The translations under genes were made by a program, and so were the position numbers. A stretch of 50,000 nt of DNA from Opitutaceae bacterium (lineage in GTDB: Bacteria; Verrucomicrobiota; Verrucomicrobiia; Opitutales; Opitutaceae). The stretch lies in assembly GCA_016715765.1 (NCBI GenBank), contig JADJZJ010000020.1, forward strand, positions 1-50,000, given 5' to 3'. Positions 39,657 to 48,404 of this stretch are shown here, in pieces. The notes under the pieces are model-generated. The model searched no databases, was not told the origin of the DNA, and worked only from the letters and a program-made list of their open reading frames with translations. The stretch's first letter is position 1, and each line of letters starts with the position of its first letter.

Positions 39657-40781
39657 CTAACCTCGCTCGGCGTTGCGCAGCATGGTGCGCATGCAAGCGG
39701 CGCTGTAGGCCACGCCGGCGGGAGGGAATGGCGTGCGGTAGGTCGAACCCGGGGGTCGCGGCGGCGCCTGGTCGATCGCAAAGACCGGCACATGGTCGGG
39801 CACGAGCAATCCGTCGAAGCCCACGTCCACGAACGTGTTCATCATCTCCTGCAAATCCTGGTCGCCGTTGTCGATGAAGGTCTCCTGAAATCGCGGGAGC
39901 ACCCCGCGGATGTTGCGGAAGTGCGCGTTGATCAAACGTCCATCGGCCGCCAGCCAGCGGATCATGTCATTTACCGGCTTGCCGGTCGCCTCAGCCGCCT
40001 CGGCCCAGGTACCGACACAGAAGTTCGCCCCAAGGTTCGGACTGCGGTTCATCGCGAAGAGCTTCTGATAATCCTCAAACGTGTGCAGAATGCGCGCCAC
40101 GCCCCCCTGCTCCGGAATCGGAGGATCATCAGGATGGAAAGCCACGCGTACGCCACTGGACTCGGCCACGGGCATGATGTGATCCAGGCAATACTTCAGC
40201 GCGGCGCGCACCTCGTCCGCCGACCAGCGCCGGCCGGGGACCTTGTCGATCTTCGCGTACTCCGCGGTGTCGAAGATGCGGGTGCGAATGCCGTTCATGT
40301 CGGCGTAGCTCGTGTCAAAATACTGCGATCCCGGCAGGATGCCGAGCCAGGCCGTGTCGCACACCGGGATGCCCAGTTTGCCGAGATCCCTGATGCCTTG
40401 GGCAAACACCTCCAGCTGAATCTCGCGCTCCGGTCCGCCCAGCAGCAGCGCGGGGCCGCGGAAGTGATTGTTGGCCACCGATTGAATCTTCAGTCCGTGC
40501 TTCGCATAGCGTTCCTGCGTGCGGGCGAGGTCCTCGTAGCCGAAATCCTTCTCGTGCACATCGAGCCGACACCAGGCGAGCTCCAATTGACGCATGAGCT
40601 CCAGATGCTCGTCAGTCATCCAAGCGGACACGCGCATGCCGAGCTTGATCGCTGCCTTGCGGGGCGTAGGCCGCGGTGCCACCGGGGCGGAGACCGGGGC
40701 CGCCATCGCCGGCAGGCTGCCCGCCAGCAGGGCACCGCCCAGGGCGGCAAAGTTGGTTTTGATGAAATCGAGTCGCTTCAT
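39657..40781 (-). CDS. Mannonate dehydratase-like TIM-barrel protein, exported
   Basis: 374 aa from the ATG at 40781 (MKRLDFIKTNFAALGGALLAGSLPAMA, a Sec-type leader; no twin arginine). Metal-site-like segments FHPDDPP, FCVGTW and INAHFRNIRG occur in mannonate dehydratase and related xylose-isomerase-like barrels. Such enzymes act on D-mannonate or related sugar acids, but a periplasmic location would be unusual for UxuA itself, so a sugar epimerase or isomerase relative is possible. It belongs to the fucosidase region. An alternative upstream start is 64 codons longer and lacks the leader. Confidence 0.75.
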   Translation of the reverse strand: MKRLDFIKTNFAALGGALLAGSLPAMAAPVSAPVAPRPTPRKAAIKLGMRVSAWMTDEHLELMRQLELAWCRLDVHEKDFGYEDLARTQERYAKHGLKIQSVANNHFRGPALLLGGPEREIQLEVFAQGIRDLGKLGIPVCDTAWLGILPGSQYFDTSYADMNGIRTRIFDTAEYAKIDKVPGRRWSADEVRAALKYCLDHIMPVAESSGVRVAFHPDDPPIPEQGGVARILHTFEDYQKLFAMNRSPNLGANFCVGTWAEAAEATGKPVNDMIRWLAADGRLINAHFRNIRGVLPRFQETFIDNGDQDLQEMMNTFVDVGFDGLLVPDHVPVFAIDQAPPRPPGSTYRTPFPPAGVAYSAACMRTMLRNAERG

Positions 40782-40842
40782 GGGTAACCTTTCTGCCGGG
40801 GGGTTTGTCCAATCCGAGCCTCCCGTAGTCAAATGCCCGGCG

Positions 40843-41358
40843 TCAGGCTCCGCAGCACTTCTTGTATTTCTTGCCGGAGCCGCAGGGACAGGGATCGTTG
40901 CGGCCGACTTTGGGCGCACTGACGATCGGGGCGGGACCTTCGCGCAAAACGCGCGAGAAAAGCCAGGCCCCATCGATCAACTCGAACTCGGATTTCTCGT
41001 GCATGATCCCGGACTTGCCGTCCTCGGTGAAATGCGCGGAGAAATCGACATGCGAGACGCCGGGACGGACGTTGGCCTCGTGGTGGTGAATCTCGAGTTT
41101 GACCCACTTGATGGGCCGCGGCGTGCCCTCATAGGGAGTTGGCGGAAGCTTCGACGTGGGCAGGTAGGTGCGATCGAGGTATTGGGTGTCGCCCACGACA
41201 TGGGCCGTGTAACGGGAGCGCATCAGCGCTTCGGCGTCGGGGGCGGCGGCGGTGCCGGCGATGATGGGCGCGCAGCAGGCGCCGAAGTTGCGGCCGCTGC
41301 CACAGGGGCACGGGGAAGTTGGGAGAAGCGCGGTGGATTCGGGAGGAGTGGAGCTCAC
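40843..41358 (-). CDS. YchJ-family protein with two SEC-C motifs
   Basis: 171 aa with a GTG start. An N-terminal SEC-C zinc motif (CPCGSGRNFGACC), a middle domain typical of YchJ/UPF0225 (SRYTAHVVGDTQYLDRTYLP) and a C-terminal SEC-C motif (NDPCPCGSGKKYKKCC). The family resembles SecA's zinc tail and is of unknown biochemical role. It lies 62 bp upstream of the mannonate dehydratase-like gene on the same strand. Confidence 0.85.
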   Translation of the reverse strand: MSSTPPESTALLPTSPCPCGSGRNFGACCAPIIAGTAAAPDAEALMRSRYTAHVVGDTQYLDRTYLPTSKLPPTPYEGTPRPIKWVKLEIHHHEANVRPGVSHVDFSAHFTEDGKSGIMHEKSEFELIDGAWLFSRVLREGPAPIVSAPKVGRNDPCPCGSGKKYKKCCGA

Positions 41359-41427
41359 AGGAGATCAATTAGGGAGCATCCCAAGGCGATTGGCGAGCAA
41401 TGGAAGGGGGCGCGGGCTCCGAGCCCG

Positions 41428-41465
41428 CGAACGCTTAACGCTGAACGTTTAACGCTGAAGTTCTG
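41428..41465. repeat. GCGTT tract, inverted orientation
   Basis: CGAACGCTTAACGCTGAACG and further units, immediately before the TGTAGGGG hairpin. Confidence 0.6.
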
Positions 41466-41467
41466 AA

Positions 41468-41552
41468 TGTAGGGGCGTAGCATGACTACGCCCGGTTCGG
41501 CGCTCGAAGGTGGATGCGGCACTCACGGGCGTGGATAAACCACGCCCCTACA
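41468..41552. repeat. TGTAGGGG hairpin pair
   Basis: Left 41468-41493 (TGTAGGGGCGTAGCATGACT...) and right 41527-41552 (...ACCACGCCCCTACA). Each arm also folds alone (GGCGTAGCATGACTACGCC; GGCGTGGATAAACCACGCC). Confidence 0.8.
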
Positions 41553-41586
41553 TCGATCCCACAAACCTCCAATCCCAAGACATTTT

Positions 41587-41730
41587 TTAACCGCAAAGAA
41601 CGCAAAGTTCATGACGCGTATGATGCATCCGAGGCGCCTATAGGCGCGCGGACGAGCTACACTACCGGACCAGACCCTTTGTGTTCTTTGTGGTTAAATC
41701 GGTTTGGAAAGATCGGATCCGTGTTATCCG
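41587..41730. repeat. Nested inverted-repeat element, copy E
   Basis: Inner arms TTAACCGCAAAGAACGCAAA ... TTTGTGTTCTTTGTGGTTAA, core GCGCCTATAGGCGC at 41634-41647. The right outer arm ends 4 bp before the stop of the next gene. Part of the 41359-41733 gap, which holds no other gene. Confidence 0.8.
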
Positions 41731-41733
41731 AGC

Positions 41734-42726
<993 letters not shown>

Positions 42727-42867
42727 GGGATGAAGGGATTCGAGTCTGGGAAATTAGCGAGCGCGCGTGGAACCGCGAATGCTGATCTTTGAACTTTAAA
42801 CGCTGAAGTGCTGAGATGCCGATCAGGGGCTCACGCGGAGGCGCGGAGACGCAGAGCACAAACCATT

Positions 42868-43040
42868 TTAACCACGGATCACACGGATGGCACGGATTGG
42901 GTTCATAACTCCGATCCCAAGGCATTTTTAACCACAAAGAACACAAAGGTCATGACACGTATGTTGCACTCGAGGCGCCTATAGGCGCGCGGGCGAGCAT
43001 CCCAACCGGACAGAAACTTTGCGTTCTTTGCGGTAAAACC
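42868..43040. repeat. Nested inverted-repeat element, copy F
   Basis: TTAACCACGGATCACACGGAT outer left arm, TTAACCACAAAGAACACAAA inner left arm, core GCGCCTATAGGCGC (42975-42988), and AACTTTGCGTTCTTTGCGG inner right arm; the outer right arm is lost. Confidence 0.75.
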
Positions 43041-43313
43041 GGATTGGGATTAGCTTGAACCATCATCCAATGCAGTGCCTCACGCGGAGCCGCAAAGAAC
43101 GCGTAGAATGAGTACCGCAGGCCTTAGGTAACAGTCTTCTCTGTCCCTCTGCGTCTCTGTGTTAAAAACCGATCGGGATCAGCGTAAGATCAGCGCAGAT
43201 TAGCGTTTCCCCCGGATCGAACACCCGGGTCACAGGTTTCCCTTCAACCTCCGCCTCCTGTGGCCATTGTCTTCGCGTCTTTGCAGCTTTGCGCTTAATC
43301 TGAAACGTGCACG

Positions 43314-43340
43314 AAAAAGCCCCGGCTTTGGGGCCGAGGC
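43314..43340 (-). terminator. Intrinsic terminator of nrdA
   Basis: On the minus strand GCCTCGGC, loop, GCCGGGGC is followed by TTTTT, about 20 bp after the nrdA stop at 43361. Confidence 0.75.
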
Positions 43341-43360
43341 TTTGGCGGAGAGTCAATTGA

Positions 43361-46300
43361 TCACTGGCAGGCTTCGCATTCTTCGCCGCGACGCATGGCC
43401 TCGATGCTGCAGGCTTTCTTTTCGGCCTCGGAGTAGACCTTTTTGGCGGCGGCTTCGGCGGTGGCGGTGGCGGCCATGGCCAGCGGGGAATGGGTTCCAC
43501 CGACATCGCCGCTGTTCTGGCCGCCGGCCGCGCCCTCGCTCACGGCTCCGCGCATTTCCTTCCGGACGCCGACGGTGGCCTTCTCAATGTTGGAGGCGCC
43601 GAGGGAACGGAGGTAATACGTGGTCTTGAGGCCGGTGTGCCAGGCCTGGCGGTACATGTGGCTGAGGGTCTTCAGGTCCGGCGTCTTGATCCAGAGGTTC
43701 ACGGACTGGGCCTGGTCGATCCACTTCTGCCGGCGGGCGGCGGCATCAATGATCCACTTGGGATCGATGTCGAAGGCGGTGAGATAGCGGGCCTTCAGGT
43801 CTTCGGGAACGTTGGGGATGTCCTTCAACTCGCCGTCGTAGTACTTGAGGTTGTCGATCATCTCCTGGTTCCAGAGGCCGCGGGCCTTGAGGTCCTTCAC
43901 GAGGAAGGGATTGAGGACGATGAACTCGCCGGAGAGGTTGGATTTGACGAAGAGGTTCTTGTAGGTGGGCTCGATGCAGGGCGAAGTGGCCGTGATGTTG
44001 GAGATCGTGGCCGTGGGGGCGATGGCGAGGACGTTGCTGTTGCGCATGCCCTGGGTGGCGATTTTCTGGCGCACGGAGGTCCAATCCATGCGGCCGCCAC
44101 GGGGTACCTCGACGGGAACGCCGCGCTCCTGTTCGAGGAGGTCAACGGTGTCCTGGGGAAGCAGGCCGCGGTCCCACTTGGATCCCTTGTAGCTGGAATA
44201 GGTGCCACGCTCGGCGGCGAGGTCGGAGGAGGCCTCGTAGGCGTAGTAGGCGATGGCTTCCATGGCCTCGTCGTTGAACTCGACGGCCTCGGGGGAGGCG
44301 AAGGCGTGGCCGCGCTGATACAGGGAGTGTGCGAGGCCCATGACGCCGAGGCCGATGGGGCGATGGCGGCTGTTGGAAAGCTTGGCGGCGGCGGTGGGGT
44401 AGAAGTTGATGTCGATCACGTTGTCGAGCGCGCGGACGGCCATGCGGATGGTCTCGCGGAGCTTCTTGTGATCGATGGAGCCGTCGGGGAGGAGATGCGT
44501 CTCAAGGATGACGGAGCCGAGGTTGCAGACGGCGGTTTCGTCGTTGGCCGTGTTGAGGGTGATCTCCCGTGCAGAGGTTGGAGGAATGGATGACGCCAAC
44601 ATGGTCCTGAGGGGAGCGGATGTTGCAGGCATCCTTGAAGGTGATCCAGGGGTGGCCGGTCTCGAAGAGCATGGAGAGCATCTTCTTCCATAACTCGAGG
44701 GCCTCGATTTTCTGGCCGTGGACCTTGCCCTCCTCGGCGAGCTGCTCGTAACGGAGGTAGGCCTCCTCGAACTTTTTGCCGTAGAGTTCATGCAAGTCGG
44801 GCGTCTCGTTGGAACGGAAAAGGGTCCAGGACTGGCGGGCCTCCATGCGTTTCATGAACAGGTCGGGAATCCAGTTCGCCGTGTTCATGTCGTGGGTGCG
44901 GCGGCGGTCGTCGCCGGTGTTCTTCCGGAGTTCGAGGAACTCGAGGATGTCGTTGTGCCAGGTCTCAAGGTAGGCGCAGCCGGAGCCCTTGCGCTTGCCG
45001 CCTTGGTTGACGGCGACGAGCTGGTCGTTGTGGAGCTTGAGGAAGGGGATGACGCCCTGGGACTCGCCGTTGGTGCCGCCAATGTAGGCGCCGGTGCCGC
45101 GGACGGCAGTCCAGGAGCCGCCGAGGCCGCCGGCCCATTTGGAGAGGAAGGCGTTTTCGGCGATGCCACGGAGCATGATGCCCTCGATGGAATCGTCGAC
45201 GTAGTAGAGATAGCAGGAGCTGAGCTGGGAGTGAAGGGTGCCCGAGTTGAAAAGCGTGGGCGTGGAGGAACAGAAGCGGCGGCTCTTGTAGAGGTCGTAG
45301 AGGCCGGTGACCTTGCTCTCGCGGTCGCCCGGCTCGTCGAGCATCAGACCCATGGCGACGCGCATCCAGAAGAACTGGGGCGTCTCAAGTCGGCGGGAAG
45401 GCTTTCGGGACTTATCGATGATGAGATAGCGGTCGTAGAGGGTCTGAATGCCGAGGAAATCGAACTCGAGGTCGGAGGAGGGATCGAGGGCGGCGGCAGC
45501 TTGGCGAGGTCGTAATCGAGGAGGCGGGGGTTGAGGCGCTTGATGGCAACTCCGTGCTCCAGGTACTTGCGGAAGGCGCGCTGATGGAAGTCCTTCAGCT
45601 TGCCGAGACCGTCGCGCATGATGTCCCAACCGAGCACCTCTTCATAAATGTAGGTGAGCTGAATGCGGCCGGCGAACTTGGCGAAGTCGGCGTCGCGTTC
45701 GATGAGGGTTTTGGAGTTGAGGATGATGGTCGCGTCGAGGTCCTTCTGGGTGATCTGGTCGTAGACGGCGCGACGTAGTTCCTGCTCGATGGCCTCGTTG
45801 GTGAGGCAGAGGTCGAGACCGATCCGGGCGAACTCGATGCGCTTGCGGAGGTCGGCGCCGTCCCAGAAGACATTGAGGCCGTCGGATTGCTTGACGACGA
45901 TGAGCGAGGCCTGCGCCGGCGGCTCGACGGCGGTGGAGAGGTCCTCCAGGCGGTCGGTCTGGCCGGCCTCACGGGCGGCGGTGCGCTGGGCGCGGAAGAG
46001 GATGTAGGCCTCGGCGACCTTGTAGTGGCCGGCCTTCATGAGTTCTTCCTGAACCATGTCCTGAATCTCCTCGATATGGACGAAAGACTGCTTGGTGGCG
46101 TGCGCGCGACCGGAGACGGCCTTGGTGATGGCGACGGCGGGAGCGGAGTCGCGCTGGAGGGAGAGGAAGGTCTTGCGGACGGCAATCTCGACCTTCTGCT
46201 CGCTCCAAGGGACGACCTGATTGTTGCGGCGGATCACGCGGAGGGTGGCGGCAGCGGCGGATTCGCGATCGATGGAGATCTTGCGGGCGCGGTTGAGGAG

Positions 46301-46704
46301 GAGACTCTTGGCCACGAAATAGGCGTTGTTGTCGACGAGGGTCTTCTCAATGAGTTCGTAGAGGGCGTTGAGGGAGAGACGCAGGGGATTCTGGTTGCGG
46401 GCCTGCTCGGTGAGGTTGGCGACGATCTCACGGCAGATGCGGGCGACCCAGGCACGATTGGCGTCGGTGAAAATGTCCTTTTCCCCCTTGGCGAGGTGGA
46501 CGTTGGTGAGGGCCTTGCCGAGGGTGTCGGCGACCTCACTGAGATTGAACTTCTCCTCGCCATGGGGGCAGAGGAGCATGACCGGCGGGACGGATGGTCC
46601 TCGCCGGCGAGCACATCGCGCCAGGCATAGTGGGGTTTTTGTTCGACGGGCGTGTGGACGGTGCGCTTGAGGGCCAGATCGTGCGCGAGGGAAGGATTGC
46701 TCAT
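43361..46704 (-). pseudogene. nrdA: Ribonucleotide reductase large subunit, class I (three frameshifts)
   Basis: The ATG is at 46704 (MSNPSLAHDLALKRTVHTPV). Three frame breaks: a missing C near 46592 (after LAGEDHP; resumes VPPVMLLCPHGEEKF), a missing G near 45497 (after DYDLAKL; resumes AAALDPSSDLEFDFLG) and an extra G near 44567 (NLCTE/ITLNTAND). Corrected length about 1114 aa. Two ATP-cone-like modules at the N-terminus (IEKTLVDNNAYFVAKSLL; QKVEIAVRKTFLSL...FRAQR), active-site SCYLYYVDDS and NLCTEI, and the C-terminal redox pair CEAC. Chlamydial NrdA is of similar length with extra ATP cones. It reduces ribonucleotides to deoxyribonucleotides with NrdB, which lies 130 bp upstream in the same orientation. 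An intact product is essential, so sequencing error is more likely than decay. Confidence 0.9.
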
Positions 46705-46834
46705 GGATAAATGGGCGAACGGCGGGGAACGGAAGGCGAAGGGAGTGAGACGCAGCCGCCAGGGGCGGCACCGGAAACAGGGAAAGGAAAAGAAAGGAAC
46801 CAGGGCTGAAGAAAACCGGCGGCGGGAACCGGGG

Positions 46835-47920
46835 TCAGAGTTCGTCGTCGTGGGCTACATTGAGCGAGGAAGCCTTCTGGTATTCGGTGACGCGACCCTC
46901 GAAGAAGTTCTGCTCCTTCTTGATGTCCATCATCTCGGCGAGCCAGGGGAGCGGATTTTTTGCGCCGCTGGAAAGCGGGGCCAGGCCGCAGCTTTCGAGC
47001 CGGCGGTCCGCGATGAAATCAATGTAGGTGAGGAAGTCCTCGGCACTGAGGCCGATGGAATTCACGGGCAGGCAGTCGCGGATGAAGTCCTTCTCGAGGC
47101 GGATGCCCTCGGCCATGGTCTGGCGGAGCTCCTCCTTGAACTCAGTGGTCCAGATCTCGCGGTTCTCCTCGACAAGGTCCATGAAGAGATTCCGGAAAAC
47201 CTCGATGTGGTTGGACTCGTCGCGGAGCGTGTAACGGAACATCTGGCCGATGCCGGGGAACTTGTTCTGGCGGTAGAGGGAAAGCACCATGCCGAAGAGG
47301 CCGTAGAACTGGGTGCCCTCCATGCACTGGCCGAAGACGAAGATGTTTTTCGCCAGCAGCTTCTTGTTTTCGGGGAGGGTGAGATCGAGATCCCGGCGGA
47401 GGGAACGGGAGACCTTGGTGACGAACTCGTTCTTGCGGACGATGGTGGGGATGTCCTCGAACATGGCCTCGCACTCGTGCGGGTTGATGCCGAGGGAGGA
47501 AATCATGTAAAGGAGCGAGTCGGCGTGGATGTTCTCCTCATGGGCGTGCCGGCCGAGCACGAGCTTGAGCTCGGGGGCGGTTACCAGCTCGCGGACGACG
47601 TGCTGGATGTTGTCGCCGACAATGCCCTCGGCGGCGGAGAAGTAACCGATGCCCATGCGGATGATCCAACGCTCGACGTCGGTGACGACCTTCTCATCAC
47701 GCCACTGCTCGATGTCCTTGCCCATCGGGATATCCTCTGGCTCCCAGTGGTTGGCCTTCATCTTGCGATAGAGATCGTAGGCCCACTGGTACTTGAGGGG
47801 GAGGAGATTGAACGTCATGGTCTCGCGACCGTTGATGACTTTCTTGGCCGCGAAGGCGGCCTCGGCCTTGGCCTGATCGAGCACGAACGTCTTGGCACCG
47901 ACTTGGAAGGACTTCTGCAT
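46835..47920 (-). CDS. nrdB: Ribonucleotide reductase small subunit, class I, no radical tyrosine at the usual site
   Basis: 361 aa. Metal ligands read Glu98 (AAEGIVGDN), Glu129 and His132 (EENIHADSLLYM), Glu201 (CMEGTQFY) and Glu235/His238 (RDESNHIEVF). The first ligand is Glu rather than Asp, as in the chlamydial class Ic enzyme. The residue four after His132, Tyr in class Ia/Ib and Phe in Chlamydia, is Leu136, while Tyr138 occupies the place of chlamydial Tyr129. HWEPEDIP (Trp59) matches the electron-transfer Trp. Inference: a tyrosyl-radical-free, probably Mn-containing cofactor (class Ic/Id-like). The frame is intact. It is upstream of nrdA. Confidence 0.93.
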   Translation of the reverse strand: MQKSFQVGAKTFVLDQAKAEAAFAAKKVINGRETMTFNLLPLKYQWAYDLYRKMKANHWEPEDIPMGKDIEQWRDEKVVTDVERWIIRMGIGYFSAAEGIVGDNIQHVVRELVTAPELKLVLGRHAHEENIHADSLLYMISSLGINPHECEAMFEDIPTIVRKNEFVTKVSRSLRRDLDLTLPENKKLLAKNIFVFGQCMEGTQFYGLFGMVLSLYRQNKFPGIGQMFRYTLRDESNHIEVFRNLFMDLVEENREIWTTEFKEELRQTMAEGIRLEKDFIRDCLPVNSIGLSAEDFLTYIDFIADRRLESCGLAPLSSGAKNPLPWLAEMMDIKKEQNFFEGRVTEYQKASSLNVAHDDEL

Positions 47921-48028
47921 GTTGCCGGAAGGTTAAATAGGGGAAAAATTAAATGGAAAAGTGACTGATCTGGGCGGGATTAGAATCTTAGCGAACTATA
48001 GTTGCCAAAACTTATTCACGCGTTGCCG

Positions 48029-48078
48029 ACCACAACAGGATGTGGTCTCCAGCCTTAACAACCACAACCTATTGGTCT
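48029..48078. promoter_or_regulatory. Possible tandem NrdR-like boxes
   Basis: CCACAACAGGATGTGG and a weaker CCACAACCTATTGGTC start 32 bp apart, near three helical turns as in known NrdR pairs. The match to the NrdR consensus is only partial. Confidence 0.25.
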
Positions 48079-48345
48079 TCGCGTTTTCCTCCGTCAATAG
48101 GTTTTCCCGAAAATCATCAGTTTTTACGTGTAATTTTGGCTTGCGGGGCCGGGTGCATCTTCTCCCCGAGGGGGAAATCCGCAAAAATGAACACCGGTCC
48201 GGTTTTTCACCCCAAAACCGGAACCGCCCCACCCTGTCGCAGCCATGTTGCCCCACATCAGCGCGGCCTGGTGCGCCGGTCAAACGGCGGGAGAAACCTT
48301 GTGTATCCAGATTTCAATACGTGAAGTCGTCCCGCCGGCCGGCCA

Positions 48346-48375
48346 GAAAAAAGGCGGCCACCGTTTGGTGGCCGC
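48346..48375 (-). terminator. Intrinsic terminator of the TonB-dependent receptor gene
   Basis: On the minus strand a perfect GGCGGCCACC/GGTGGCCGCC stem with a 4-nt loop is followed by six T residues, about 30 bp after the stop. Confidence 0.85.
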
Positions 48376-48404
48376 CTTGGTGATGAAACCGATGAACCGG
48401 CGCC

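Larger units (their letters stand above)
42727..43360. other. Repeat-filled gap between monooxygenase and nrdA; no gene
   Basis: Contains repeat copy F (42868-43040), fragments of the AACGCTGAAG and TCACGCGGAGGCGCGGAG types, and the nrdA terminator at 43314-43340. Confidence 0.6.
47921..48404. promoter_or_regulatory. nrd promoter region and downstream end of the receptor gene
   Basis: 484 bp. Candidate NrdR-like boxes (48029-48046, 48061-48078) lie about 110 bp upstream of nrdB. The receptor terminator is at 48346-48375. No gene seen between. Confidence 0.5.
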
